DNA from: GCA-002731945 sp913047775
GTDB taxonomy: Bacteria; Pseudomonadota; Alphaproteobacteria; MED-G09
DNA length: 31,503 nucleotides
Direction of reading: 5' to 3'
Assembly: GCA_913047775.1 (NCBI GenBank)
Contig: CAJWUE010000012.1
Coordinates: forward strand, 1-31,503
Under the pieces are notes generated by a model that did no database searches, was not told where the DNA came from, and saw only the letters and a program-made list of their open reading frames with translations. This document shows, piece by piece, positions 1 to 7,974 of this stretch (the stretch's first letter is position 1; every line of letters begins with the position of its first letter). Made by a program: the position numbers and the translations under genes.

Positions 1-103
1 ATATTGCTAACTTCTCAGCATCCTCATATCGTCCACTTTGATAGTGCTCTAAAAGGCTGTTGAGTTGCGAGTGAGACGGCGATGCGTCATTGGTTGCTGA
101 CAT
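1..103 (-). CDS. TPR-repeat protein, N-terminal fragment (cut by window edge)
   Basis: Only the first 34 residues are visible. After a short polar leader, the stretch QLNSLLEHYQSGRYEDAEKL has the spacing of a tetratricopeptide repeat (L, L, G/Y, A positions). This N-terminus resembles large TPR proteins that often carry a C-terminal sulfotransferase or glycosyltransferase domain, but that part lies outside the window and the product class is a guess. The ATG at 101-103 follows an AGCAGGA ribosome-binding site. The frame stays open upstream to the guaA stop codon, so a TTG start 24 nt earlier cannot be excluded. It lies 45 nt after guaA on the same strand and is probably co-transcribed with it. 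Confidence 0.6.
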   Translation of the reverse strand, partial: MSATNDASPSHSQLNSLLEHYQSGRYEDAEKLAI

Positions 104-148
104 TAGTTCCTGCTTTAATTGTTTCAAATAAATGTTAAGTATTAATAG

Positions 149-1711
149 CTACTCCCACTCAATAGTTCCGGGAGGTTTAGAAGTGATATCATAAACAACT
201 CTATTAATGCCTTTTACTTCATTAATAATACGTGTACTAACATTGGCTAAAAATTCTTGTTCAAAAGGATAATAATCGGCAGTCATACCGTCTAACGAAG
301 TGACAGCACGTAACGCACAGACAAAATCATAAGTTCTTTCATCCCCCATCACGCCAACTGTCTGCACTGGTAGAAGTACGGCAAAAGCTTGCCAAATCTC
401 ATTATAAAGCCCTGCTTTTCTTATTTCTTCAATATAAATAGTATCCGCTTTTCTTAAAATATTTGCTTTTTCAGCGGATATTTCACCTGGTATACGTATA
501 GCAAGACCAGGGCCTGGAAACGGATGTCTTTCTATGAAATGATCAGGAATTCCAAGCTCTTTTCCGAGTTCTCTGACCTCGTCCTTGAAAAGTTCTCTCA
601 AAGGCTCAACCAATTCCATATTCATTCTCTCGGGAAGCCCACCTACATTGTGATGACTCTTTATGGTGACAGAAGGACCACCCGTAAAAGAAACACTTTC
701 TATTACATCGGGGTACAAGGTTCCTTGAGCAAGAAAATCAGCTCCTCCAATTTTCTTTGCCTCCTCCTCAAAAATATCAATGAAAGACGATCCGATAATT
801 TTTCTTTTTTCTTCGGGATCATTTACTCCAGATAAATAAGTTAAAAAGGTTTCGGCTGCATCCACATCTATAAGCGGAATATTAAAATTTTCCCGAAACA
901 TCGATACAACTTCTTCAGTCTCGTCTTGACGCATAAGCCCTGTATCAACATAAATACATGTTAATTGATCACCGATAGCCTCGTGAATAAGGACTGCGGT
1001 TACCGATGAATCCACACCTCCTGATAAACCACAAACGACTTTGGCTTTTCCAACTTGTTTTCGGATATTTTCTATAGCAGTTTTTTTAAAAGACTCCATT
1101 GTCCAACTACCAGAACAACCCGAAATCTTGCGAGTAAAATTCTCTAAAATTTTTTGGCCATTAGGAGTATGAACAACTTCGGGATGAAATTGTACTCCAT
1201 AAAATGAGCGTTCTTCATCCGAAATAGCAGCAAAAGGAGCGTTCTCGCTTTCAGCTAAAACTTCAAAACCATCAGGAAGAGAAGTAACTTTATCACCATG
1301 GCTCATCCACACTGGTTCGGCTTCACCTTTCACATTAAAACCTTCAAACAACTTAGATGACTTCAATAGTTTGATTTTAGCACGGCCAAATTCCCTTTCC
1401 TTCGAACTTTCTACTTTCCCTCCTAATAAGGAGCACATAATTTGCTGACCATAACAAATTCCTAAGATAGGAATCCCTAAATCGAAAACTTTTTTATCAA
1501 TTCTAGGGGCACCTTCTTCCATAACTGAAGAGGGCCCACCCGACAAGATCACACCTTTGGGTTGAAGGTTTTTTAGGGCCTCTTCCGCTTGCGAAAAAGG
1601 TAGTATTTGGCAGTAAACTCCTCTTTCTCTTACTCTCCGAGCAATCAGTTGGGTGACCTGGCTACCAAAATCTAAAATTAGAATAGAGTCTTTTTTTAAG
1701 CTGTCATCCAT
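149..1711 (-). CDS. guaA: GMP synthase (glutamine-hydrolysing)
   Basis: Converts XMP to GMP using ATP and glutamine in the cytoplasm, the last step of guanine nucleotide synthesis. The 520-residue length is normal for the family. The N-terminal class I amidotransferase domain has the nucleophile Cys86 in GICYGQQ and the His176/Glu178 pair in VQFHPEV. The ATP pyrophosphatase domain has the P-loop SGGVDSS at 230-236. The C-terminal dimerisation domain contains HPFPGPGLAIRIPGE and ends in the usual KPPGTIEWE. The start at 1709-1711 has no close Shine-Dalgarno: an AGGAG lies about 17 nt upstream, across the end of the preceding gene, suggesting translational coupling. It is third in the guaB-TPR-guaA run and is confidently identified. 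Confidence 0.98.
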   Translation of the reverse strand: MDDSLKKDSILILDFGSQVTQLIARRVRERGVYCQILPFSQAEEALKNLQPKGVILSGGPSSVMEEGAPRIDKKVFDLGIPILGICYGQQIMCSLLGGKVESSKEREFGRAKIKLLKSSKLFEGFNVKGEAEPVWMSHGDKVTSLPDGFEVLAESENAPFAAISDEERSFYGVQFHPEVVHTPNGQKILENFTRKISGCSGSWTMESFKKTAIENIRKQVGKAKVVCGLSGGVDSSVTAVLIHEAIGDQLTCIYVDTGLMRQDETEEVVSMFRENFNIPLIDVDAAETFLTYLSGVNDPEEKRKIIGSSFIDIFEEEAKKIGGADFLAQGTLYPDVIESVSFTGGPSVTIKSHHNVGGLPERMNMELVEPLRELFKDEVRELGKELGIPDHFIERHPFPGPGLAIRIPGEISAEKANILRKADTIYIEEIRKAGLYNEIWQAFAVLLPVQTVGVMGDERTYDFVCALRAVTSLDGMTADYYPFEQEFLANVSTRIINEVKGINRVVYDITSKPPGTIEWE

Positions 1712-1724
1712 GATAGACGTTAAA

Positions 1725-2063
1725 CTACTCCTCTTCCTTTTCTTTCTTTTTCTCTATCAGGGCATCGAGTTCGGCTGTTTCGCTCAACGAAGAATCTAAA
1801 ATTTTTGCTTTTTCAAGAAACCTTTCTGCCGCTGAGATATCATCCATCAAAAGATAAATCTTTCCTCCTATAACCCATGCTTTAGCATTTTTTGGGTTGG
1901 CTACTAGGCTTTGCTGAGATAAAGACAAGGCTAATTCAATATTGACCTCTGACTCTTTTAACGCTTCTTTGGATAAGTCTTCTGATAAAGTTTTGAGATC
2001 ATTTAACGCGGGAAGAAAAAATAATACAAAGAAAAATATAATATATATTCTGTGAAGATTCAT
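1725..2063 (-). CDS. small exported or membrane-anchored TPR protein between guaB and guaA
   Basis: A protein of 112 residues. It starts with a hydrophobic segment (residues 5-19, IYIIFFFVLFFLPAL) that could be a signal peptide or membrane anchor. About one and a half TPR-like helical repeats follow (ALSLSQQSLVANPKNAKAWV, then SAAERFLEKAKILD), and it ends in a Lys/Glu-rich tail. The open frame extends upstream into guaB, but the ATG at 2061-2063 is preceded by AAGAGGA and sits one base after the guaB stop codon, so I take that start. Its lodging between guaB and guaA suggests co-expression with purine genes. A functional link is not shown and the role is unknown. Confidence 0.72.
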   Translation of the reverse strand: MNLHRIYIIFFFVLFFLPALNDLKTLSEDLSKEALKESEVNIELALSLSQQSLVANPKNAKAWVIGGKIYLLMDDISAAERFLEKAKILDSSLSETAELDALIEKKKEKEEE

Positions 2064-2064
2064 T

Positions 2065-3207
2065 TTATCCTCTTGATGGATAATTTGGGGCGCCGCGAGT
2101 AACAAATACGTCATGAATATGACTTTCATGAAGTGAGGCCGGGCTAATCTTAACAAACCTCGTGTTGTTCTGAAATTCCGTAATATCTTTACATCCAGTG
2201 TAACCCATAGCAGCTCTTAATCCTCCAATTAGCTGGTAAATCACATCATTAACTGATCCAATATATGGAACCTGACCTTCAATTCCTTCAGGAACAAGTT
2301 TTTCCGTATCCCCCATATCGGATTGAAAATATCTGTCGGCTGAACCTTCGGCCATTGCCGCAACAGAGCCCATTCCTCTATAAGATTTAAATTGTCTTCC
2401 CTGATGTAAAAAAACTTCTCCTGGAGTTTCATCTGTACCGGCTAGTAAGGACCCAATCATTGCTATATCGGCTCCTGCTGCTATAGATTTAGCAAAATCT
2501 CCAGAATATTTTATTCCTCCATCGGCAATCACAGTTACGTCAGAATTTTTCGCTTCTTCGATACAATCCATAATAGCTGTGAGCTGAGGAATTCCTACTC
2601 CAGCAATAATTCTTGTCGTACAGATTGATCCGGGTCCAATCCCTACTTTTATACAATCCGCTCCTGAATCAATTAAAGATCTTGTGGCTTCTTTCGTAGC
2701 AACATTTCCAGCAACAATCTGTATAGAATTAGATCGATTTTTTATTCTATCAATTATCTTTGGTACCTGAGTTGAATGACCATGCGCCGTATCAACGACG
2801 ATCACATCTGTCTCGGCGTCAATTAGCGCCAACGCTCTTTCAAAACCTTTGTCGCCAACTGTTGTTGCTGCTGCTACCCTTAATCTTCCCTCACTATCAA
2901 GAGAAGAAGTTTTGTTTTTCTTACTTTTTTTACTTTTACCTAATTTGCTTTGTTTTACTTTTTTTACTTCTTCCACTTGAATATCAATATCAAGGTTTCT
3001 ATGTATAACTCCCATTCCGCCCGCCAATGCCATTGCAATTGCCATATTCGATTCAGTAACAGTGTCCATTGCAGCTGACACTAGAGGTATCGACAATTCT
3101 ATATTCTTAGTAATTCTAGTAGTTAATTGAGTATCTGAGGGCAGAACAGAAGACTCGGCAGGTTCTAGTAGGACATCATCAAATGTGAAAGCTTCGCGTA
3201 TCTTCAT
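2065..3207 (-). CDS. guaB: IMP dehydrogenase, short form lacking the CBS domains
   Basis: Oxidises IMP to XMP with NAD, the committed step to GMP. Catalytic elements are present: Cys196 in GPGSICTTRI, the phosphate loop IADGGIKYSGD, the SYRGMGSVAAM segment, and the flap Arg292-Tyr293 in DRYFQ. The protein has 380 residues against the usual ~485-490. The paired CBS (Bateman) module is missing, and residues 82-108 form a Lys-rich linker (KQSKLGKSKKSKKNK) that joins the two halves of the barrel where CBS normally inserts. An excellent AGGAGGT precedes the ATG. A promoter candidate lies at 3243-3270. The short form probably lacks CBS-mediated nucleotide regulation. It is first in the guaB-TPR-guaA unit. 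Confidence 0.96.
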   Translation of the reverse strand: MKIREAFTFDDVLLEPAESSVLPSDTQLTTRITKNIELSIPLVSAAMDTVTESNMAIAMALAGGMGVIHRNLDIDIQVEEVKKVKQSKLGKSKKSKKNKTSSLDSEGRLRVAAATTVGDKGFERALALIDAETDVIVVDTAHGHSTQVPKIIDRIKNRSNSIQIVAGNVATKEATRSLIDSGADCIKVGIGPGSICTTRIIAGVGIPQLTAIMDCIEEAKNSDVTVIADGGIKYSGDFAKSIAAGADIAMIGSLLAGTDETPGEVFLHQGRQFKSYRGMGSVAAMAEGSADRYFQSDMGDTEKLVPEGIEGQVPYIGSVNDVIYQLIGGLRAAMGYTGCKDITEFQNNTRFVKISPASLHESHIHDVFVTRGAPNYPSRG

Positions 3208-3242
3208 ATCAACCTCCTGATTTCAGGCTATGTTGACATCTG

Positions 3243-3270
3243 CTTATAACCTAAACACAGATAAGTTCAA
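3243..3270 (-). promoter_or_regulatory. candidate sigma70 promoter of guaB
   Basis: On the minus strand, TTGAAC (3265-3270) and TATAAG (3243-3248) are separated by 16 nt, a good -35/-10 match. The predicted start would give a leader of about 30 nt before guaB. The -35 box lies inside the loop of an inverted repeat ACAGAT/ATCTGT (3257-3262 and 3276-3281), which could be a regulator site or coincidence. Confidence 0.45.
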
Positions 3271-3286
3271 ATAAAATCTGTCATTT

Positions 3287-3952
3287 TTATTTCTTGAAAT
3301 TTTTTGCAATAACATAATTTTCAGGTGATTCTTTTCTGCTTGCGGGTGGTTTGTAATGTTTTATCTCTGTGAAGTTCTCTTTGAGAAGTTTCAATAAGGT
3401 ATCATGGGCACCTCCATGAAAGACCTTTGAACAAAAAGCCCCTCCGGGATTCAAGAAATTTACCGCATAATCCGCTGCTAATTCAGCCAAACCTTGTGTA
3501 CGAATATGATCAGTAGACTTGTGTCCGGTAGTTTCAGAAGCCATATCGGATAAGACCAGATCTACTTTTCCATCGATAATATTTTTCAATTCTTCGAAAG
3601 ATTCTTGATCCATAAGATCGAACTGCAAAAGTTCAGCTCCATCAATTGCATCCATTGGGAGTTTATCCACTCCCATTACCCTTCCCCTCGTTCTTTCAAC
3701 TATCACCTCAGTCCAGCTTCCGGGAGCTGCACCCAAATCAAGAACTATTTGTTTCGCTTTTAGTAATTTAAATTTCTTATCTATTTCAATTAATTTAAAA
3801 GCTGCTCTTGATCTTCTTCCTTCGGATTGAGCTTGTTTGACATAAGGATCGTTTAACTGACGTTGTAACCATCGGGTTGAAGATGCCTTCCTTTTTTTGG
3901 CAGTTTTGACTGTTTCCTTAAGCCTATTTATAGGTTTTTTCTTTTTAATCAT
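3287..3952 (-). CDS. rlmE: 23S rRNA (uridine-2552-2'-O) methyltransferase RlmE/FtsJ
   Basis: Methylates the ribose of U2552 in the A-loop of 23S rRNA during large-subunit assembly, using SAM. The Rossmann motif I is LDLGAAPGSW (71-80). The K-D-K-E catalytic tetrad is complete: Lys53 (SRAAFKL), Asp136 (SDMA), Lys176 (SKVFHG) and Glu211 (SPENYVI). The 221-residue length fits, with a basic N-terminal extension of about 25 residues likely to touch RNA. The segments STRWLQRQLNDPYV and TGHKSTDHIR are typical of alphaproteobacterial RlmE rather than the E. coli type, a useful lineage marker. It lies upstream of guaB on the same strand with an 80-nt gap that holds its own promoter candidate for guaB. 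Confidence 0.96.
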   Translation of the reverse strand: MIKKKKPINRLKETVKTAKKRKASSTRWLQRQLNDPYVKQAQSEGRRSRAAFKLIEIDKKFKLLKAKQIVLDLGAAPGSWTEVIVERTRGRVMGVDKLPMDAIDGAELLQFDLMDQESFEELKNIIDGKVDLVLSDMASETTGHKSTDHIRTQGLAELAADYAVNFLNPGGAFCSKVFHGGAHDTLLKLLKENFTEIKHYKPPASRKESPENYVIAKNFKK

Positions 3953-4025
3953 ATTTGAATCTTATAAGTTAGTGATTCTTGTAAATTTAGTTAACATAGT
4001 TTTTATTAAGTTATTAGGGGTATAT

Positions 4026-4853
4026 ATGATTCCTGTTGATGATAAGTCACAGTTTGGTTCTTACAAACCGAATCGAGTGGTTGCGTTCATCATCAATATT
4101 ACTAGGTCTCTTGGATCTAAATGGATCTCAAAGAGATTAATTTTTATTCTAAGAAGGATTGCCATTTACTTCTCGAAACAATGTCTTGATACCGTCCTAT
4201 TTGATTCAAGTTTGAGACTTTACACCAAAGGAAACGTCTCAGAAAAGCGAGCTTTATTTTCTCCTCAAATTTTTGAAGAAGAAGAAAGAAATTTTATCGC
4301 ATCTCAGGCTAGCGATAATTCAATATTTATTGATATAGGCGCAAATGTAGGACTCTATTCTTTCTCTGTTAGTCAGAAATATAAACTTTTTGAAAATACA
4401 AAGATTTTTTCTCTTGAACCTCATCCAGACTTGTTTAAACGCTTGTTGTATAATCAAAATTTAAACTCTCACCTACCCATCTTTCCCAAAAGAATTGCTA
4501 TAATGGATAAACGAGGAGAATTCTTTTTGAATACTCCTGAAGAAAATTTGGGCCAAGGAAAAATTTCTCAAAAAGGTAAACTTAAAGTTGAAGGTTTACC
4601 CTTGAGAGGCTTTACAGAAAATGAAGGTATAAAAAGAATTTCTGCAATAAAAATAGATGTCGAAGGAAATGAAGAAAAGGTTTTAATTCCTTTCATAGTA
4701 GAGGAAAATCGTTCCTTATTTCCGGATATTTTTGTAATTGAGAATAATAAAGATCTTTGGAAGACCGATCTAATAGGATCAATAATCGCGAAAGGCTTTT
4801 CAGTCGAAATGAAAACCAGAATGAACTTTATTCTGAAGAAAAATAAAAGATAA
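4026..4853 (+). CDS. FkbM-family SAM-dependent methyltransferase
   Basis: A 275-residue protein with the FkbM methyltransferase signature: SAM loop FIDIGANVGLYS (101-112), the acidic EPHP at 131-134, and the family motif KIDVEGNE (209-216). Members typically O-methylate sugars in polysaccharides, glycolipids or natural products; the substrate here is unknown. An open frame reaches back to 3897, but that part overlaps rlmE on the other strand. The ATG at 4026 has an AGGGG ribosome-binding site 6-10 nt upstream, so it is preferred. A weakly hydrophobic stretch at about 37-47 could mark membrane association. It is divergent from rlmE with 73 nt between them, and no other glycan gene is adjacent. 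Confidence 0.88.
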   Translation: MIPVDDKSQFGSYKPNRVVAFIINITRSLGSKWISKRLIFILRRIAIYFSKQCLDTVLFDSSLRLYTKGNVSEKRALFSPQIFEEEERNFIASQASDNSIFIDIGANVGLYSFSVSQKYKLFENTKIFSLEPHPDLFKRLLYNQNLNSHLPIFPKRIAIMDKRGEFFLNTPEENLGQGKISQKGKLKVEGLPLRGFTENEGIKRISAIKIDVEGNEEKVLIPFIVEENRSLFPDIFVIENNKDLWKTDLIGSIIAKGFSVEMKTRMNFILKKNKR

Positions 4854-4928
4854 TTTAAATTATTAGTTTGAAGTTTTATAATTATGATAAGCTTAAACAG
4901 TCTTTTTTTAAATAAGCGGAGATAACCT

Positions 4929-5771
4929 TTGAGTAACTATAAATCCATAATTGTAGATCTTCCTGCTGAAAAAATTTCACGCATAACATTAAATAGACCC
5001 AAACAAAGAAATTCATTATCAGCAAATTTGAGAACAGAACTCTTCCAAACTCTTGAAGAAAATGATATGAACCCGGAAATAAGCGTAACCATAATTAGAG
5101 GCTCCGGAAAAGCATTTAGTGCAGGTTATGATCTTAAGAGATCTGGTGAAGAATCTGATCCTTATTATACTGCCGGTGGATTAGGTTATTGGCCTAGGCA
5201 TGTGGTAGAAGGTTGTTTTAAAATATGGGATCTAGCAAAGCCCGTAATTGCACAAGTGCATGGATATTGTTTGGCTGGTGGAACCGAGTTAGCTCAGTCT
5301 TGCGACTTAGTTTATGTGGCAGAGGACGCAACTATAGGATATCCTGTCGTAAGAAATATTTCTCCTCCCGATAATCAATTTTTCCCTTGGATTGTTGGTA
5401 TGAGAAAAGCAATGGAACTTATGTTAACGGGTAACTCTATCTCAGGAAAGGAAGCTGCTGATTGTGGGTTTGCCAATTCTGCTTTTCCTGCTGATATTCT
5501 TGAAGAAAAAACATTGGAAATAGCTAAAAATGTAGCTGAAGTACCACAGGATGTTCAACAATTTAATAAAAGAGCAATTCACAGGCAAATGGAGTTGATG
5601 GGTATTAGAGCAGCCTTAAAAGCTGGCACAGAAGTGCAACAACTTTCAATGCACACAAAGTCGGCAAGAAATTTCTTTAAAAAAGTTTCCGAAGATGGTT
5701 TGACAGAAGCCCTTAGTGAGAGAGACTCTAAATACGGTGATTACAGAGAAAAAAAGACTGAAAAAGACTAA
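4929..5771 (+). CDS. crotonase-fold protein (enoyl-CoA hydratase/isomerase family), atypical active site
   Basis: A 280-residue crotonase-superfamily protein. Both oxyanion-hole segments are present: AFSAGYDL (62-69) and GYCLAGGTE (112-120). The two glutamates of true enoyl-CoA hydratases are not seen: the usual QPE position reads YPV (138-140), and the second glutamate region reads SPPDNQF (145-151). It may be an isomerase, hydrolase or another CoA-ester enzyme rather than a hydratase. The start is TTG at 4929, with GCGGAGA about 10 nt upstream; no nearby ATG fits. It begins a three-gene plus-strand run with the HTH protein 13 nt downstream and the ABM protein after it. Confidence 0.88.
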   Translation: MSNYKSIIVDLPAEKISRITLNRPKQRNSLSANLRTELFQTLEENDMNPEISVTIIRGSGKAFSAGYDLKRSGEESDPYYTAGGLGYWPRHVVEGCFKIWDLAKPVIAQVHGYCLAGGTELAQSCDLVYVAEDATIGYPVVRNISPPDNQFFPWIVGMRKAMELMLTGNSISGKEAADCGFANSAFPADILEEKTLEIAKNVAEVPQDVQQFNKRAIHRQMELMGIRAALKAGTEVQQLSMHTKSARNFFKKVSEDGLTEALSERDSKYGDYREKKTEKD

Positions 5772-5784
5772 ATGGATTTAGGGA

Positions 5785-6243
5785 ATGGAAAGTAAAGAAA
5801 GAGTTCTAACTTTAGCTTCAGCGGCAAGAAGAGCGGGTATCGATCCTGAAGAATTACGCCAATTGATTGATGGAGGAACCCTAGATGTTGTTGAAACTGA
5901 AGGTGGAAATATTTTAATAGGAGAAAATGCTCTAAAAGGAATTATAAAAGATATTCAAACTGTCGAGGTAAGTAAACCAAATATTGGAAGTATTATACCT
6001 GATGAAATCAAAGGTCTTTTAGCGCAAGCTGCAAGCTTTATTGAGAGACAGGAAAATGAATTATCGATTTATCGCGAGAGAGAGGAAAAACACATTTCAT
6101 TATTAAAGGGAGCGGAAAAACAAATTAGCAAGGCTTTGGATCAACTAAGTCTGTTGTACGAAAATAATATAAACCTTAATAAAGAGAATAGAAAAATTCT
6201 TAAATCACTCATAAAAATTCAATCTGATAGCCAAGCAAAATAA
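5785..6243 (+). CDS. HTH-like N-terminus plus coiled-coil protein, function unknown
   Basis: A 152-residue protein I cannot assign to a named family. Residues 7-55 (with SAARRAGIDPEELRQLIDGG) resemble a MerR/excisionase-like winged helix that recognises DNA. Residues about 75-148 are strongly charged with heptad-like spacing (EIKGLLAQAASFIERQENEL) and should form a long coiled coil, so a dimer is likely. It could be a local transcriptional regulator of the flanking crotonase and ABM genes, but the DNA-binding reading is inference. An AGGG lies unusually close to the ATG. It starts 13 nt after the crotonase stop. Confidence 0.7.
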   Translation: MESKERVLTLASAARRAGIDPEELRQLIDGGTLDVVETEGGNILIGENALKGIIKDIQTVEVSKPNIGSIIPDEIKGLLAQAASFIERQENELSIYREREEKHISLLKGAEKQISKALDQLSLLYENNINLNKENRKILKSLIKIQSDSQAK

Positions 6244-6270
6244 TTAAAAAAAATTAAAAGGAGATAAAAT

Positions 6271-6561
6271 ATGGTTTGTGTTTTAGCGACACTTCAAGTC
6301 AAAGAAGAAAAAATTTCTGAATTTGAAAAAATATTCATTGAGTTAAGTGATCAAGTTAGATCAAACGAAGAAGGTAATATTTTTTACCAAGTTGCAAAAG
6401 ATCGTGAACAGGAGAATACATATGTTGTTTTGGAGCATTATAATGACCAAGACAGTGTTGATGCACACGGAAAAAGTGATCATTTTAGGGCAGCAGGAGC
6501 AAAAATAGGTGCATGCCTAGATGGAGCTCCAATCATTAAATATCTTGATTCTGTTAAGTAA
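6271..6561 (+). CDS. antibiotic-biosynthesis-monooxygenase (ABM) domain protein
   Basis: A 96-residue protein of the dimeric alpha/beta-barrel ABM/YgiN group. The pattern matches family members: an initial VLATLQVKEEKISEFEKIF strand-helix, then EEGNIFYQV, TYVVLEHYND and the SDHFRAAGAKI helix. Members act as cofactor-free quinol or aromatic monooxygenases or as heme-handling proteins; the substrate is not predictable. It has a strong AAAAGGAGA ribosome-binding site and lies 27 nt after the HTH/coiled-coil gene. Its TAA stop directly abuts the stop of the convergent TPR gene (TAATTA at 6559-6564), leaving no space for a terminator. Confidence 0.85.
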   Translation: MVCVLATLQVKEEKISEFEKIFIELSDQVRSNEEGNIFYQVAKDREQENTYVVLEHYNDQDSVDAHGKSDHFRAAGAKIGACLDGAPIIKYLDSVK

Positions 6562-7974
6562 TTAATTGAAATAAATACTATCGTCTGCCAACTCGGCTTC
6601 TGCTGCAGCGGTGGCTATTTTGTCGGCTTCACGTCTGGCTTGTTTGGATTCTATGACTCTCACCCATCTACGTGCATCAGATTCCATATCTTCATATCCA
6701 GTCGACCTTTTAAAAGCAAAAAGTGCGGATTTTTCGTGTTCAATTCCCTTTTTATTTCGGGTAATTCCAAGCAACAACCAAGCTCTTCCCGGATTATCCA
6801 AGTCACCTTTTTTGATTGCATACTTGATATAATTTTCTGCGTTTTCCCATTCTTCTTCTTGCATGAAAGTTTGCCCCAACCTTAAGAATAACTCACCATC
6901 TTCCGACATTTCTGCGGCTTTCTGAAGTGGAGGTATTGCTTTTCGCCACTCACGAGAAGAAAGCCAAGCATTTGCTAGTTGCTCCCAATACTTCTCTTCA
7001 TCCTTAATTCTTCCGTCCTCTAATTCTTTTTCCATTATGACGGCAGCCTTAAATGGAATATCGTAATACAAATATAATTGTGAAATTCTTAACAATTCAT
7101 CATGTTTTTCTAACATACCTTTGTTATGCATTATTTGTTGAATTTGAAAAGAATCATTCTCCCTCTTAAGCTCCGCATACAAAGCAGCAAGCTGTCTATA
7201 GTAGTTTTTCTTTTCAGGAAATCTATAAACCATAGCTTCAAGGATTGGAACGGCCTCCTCATAGCGATCGTCGAAAAGAAGAACTGAAAGATACAATTGA
7301 TACCAATTTTCTCTTGGTTCTGTAGCCCTAAATACTGCTATCTGCGCATGCGGTTCGGCTTTTCTATAGAATTGGGCTTCCTCAGGCGAATCTTTCTTTT
7401 CATCGGATGCAAAATACAAGTAAATCTGGGCCAGTAAAGCATGTGCCGAAGGCCCAGGTGGTGAGCCTAATGCCTCTGCGTCTTCAAACCACTGAGTAAG
7501 TAGAACTTCCCCTTCTTTCCATTTATCTAATGCTAAATGAAGCTGAGCAATTTGATATTGTAAATCCAACTGATCTTGCGGTTGAAGAGCGTTATAGCTA
7601 AAAGCTCTTTGAAGATAAATCATAGCTTTAGGATAATCATCTTTTTCCGCCCAAACATATGCCTGCAGTCTTGTAATTTGAGCTTTTTCAAAATCTCTAA
7701 GCTCTTCTCTTCTCAAAAGATTTTCTAATATACTAAGAGCCCTATCAACTAAATCTTCTCCTAGGGCTTCTTGTGCTTTTATGAATTCAGCTCCCACTTT
7801 CTTTGTCATAGTCTGTGTTCTTCTTGCTTTAGGAGGTTTTCTTCTTTCTTTCTTCGCAGCGTAAACTGTTCCATCAAATATATTTTCAAAAACGACAGAT
7901 ACCGGCATTGCAAAGGATATTATAACAACCCCAAAAATTAGACCCTTAAAAAATTTAAAAAAATTATCTTGCAT
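6562..7974 (-). CDS. periplasmic TPR protein of the TonB cluster
   Basis: A 470-residue protein with an N-terminal hydrophobic segment (about residues 11-29, LIFGVVIISFAMPVSVVF), so exported or anchored with the rest in the periplasm. After a basic stretch (KKERRKPPKARR), most of the protein is alpha-helical TPR units, for example AMIYLQRAFSYNALQPQDQL and AIPPLQKAAEMSEDGELFLR. It is last in the DUF3450-ExbB-ExbB-ExbD-TonB operon, and its ATG lies inside the tonB end (11-nt overlap). TPR proteins accompany TonB2-type systems elsewhere and may scaffold the envelope complex. It carries no enzyme motif. Confidence 0.85.
   Translation of the reverse strand: MQDNFFKFFKGLIFGVVIISFAMPVSVVFENIFDGTVYAAKKERRKPPKARRTQTMTKKVGAEFIKAQEALGEDLVDRALSILENLLRREELRDFEKAQITRLQAYVWAEKDDYPKAMIYLQRAFSYNALQPQDQLDLQYQIAQLHLALDKWKEGEVLLTQWFEDAEALGSPPGPSAHALLAQIYLYFASDEKKDSPEEAQFYRKAEPHAQIAVFRATEPRENWYQLYLSVLLFDDRYEEAVPILEAMVYRFPEKKNYYRQLAALYAELKRENDSFQIQQIMHNKGMLEKHDELLRISQLYLYYDIPFKAAVIMEKELEDGRIKDEEKYWEQLANAWLSSREWRKAIPPLQKAAEMSEDGELFLRLGQTFMQEEEWENAENYIKYAIKKGDLDNPGRAWLLLGITRNKKGIEHEKSALFAFKRSTGYEDMESDARRWVRVIESKQARREADKIATAAAEAELADDSIYFN

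Noticed and set aside
2064..2156. Upstream extension of the small TPR protein into guaB
   Set aside because: The ATG at 2061-2063 has an AAGAGGA ribosome-binding site directly after the guaB stop.
2250..2290. Gln instead of Arg in the GuaB segment EGIEGQVPY, at first suspected as loss of the catalytic Arg
   Set aside because: The catalytic Arg-Tyr pair of IMPDH lies in the DRYFQ segment upstream (Arg292-Tyr293), which is intact. The EGIEGR position varies in the family.
3897..4025. Upstream extension of the FkbM methyltransferase frame
   Set aside because: It overlaps rlmE on the opposite strand and lacks a ribosome-binding site; the ATG at 4026 has AGGGG and fits the family start.
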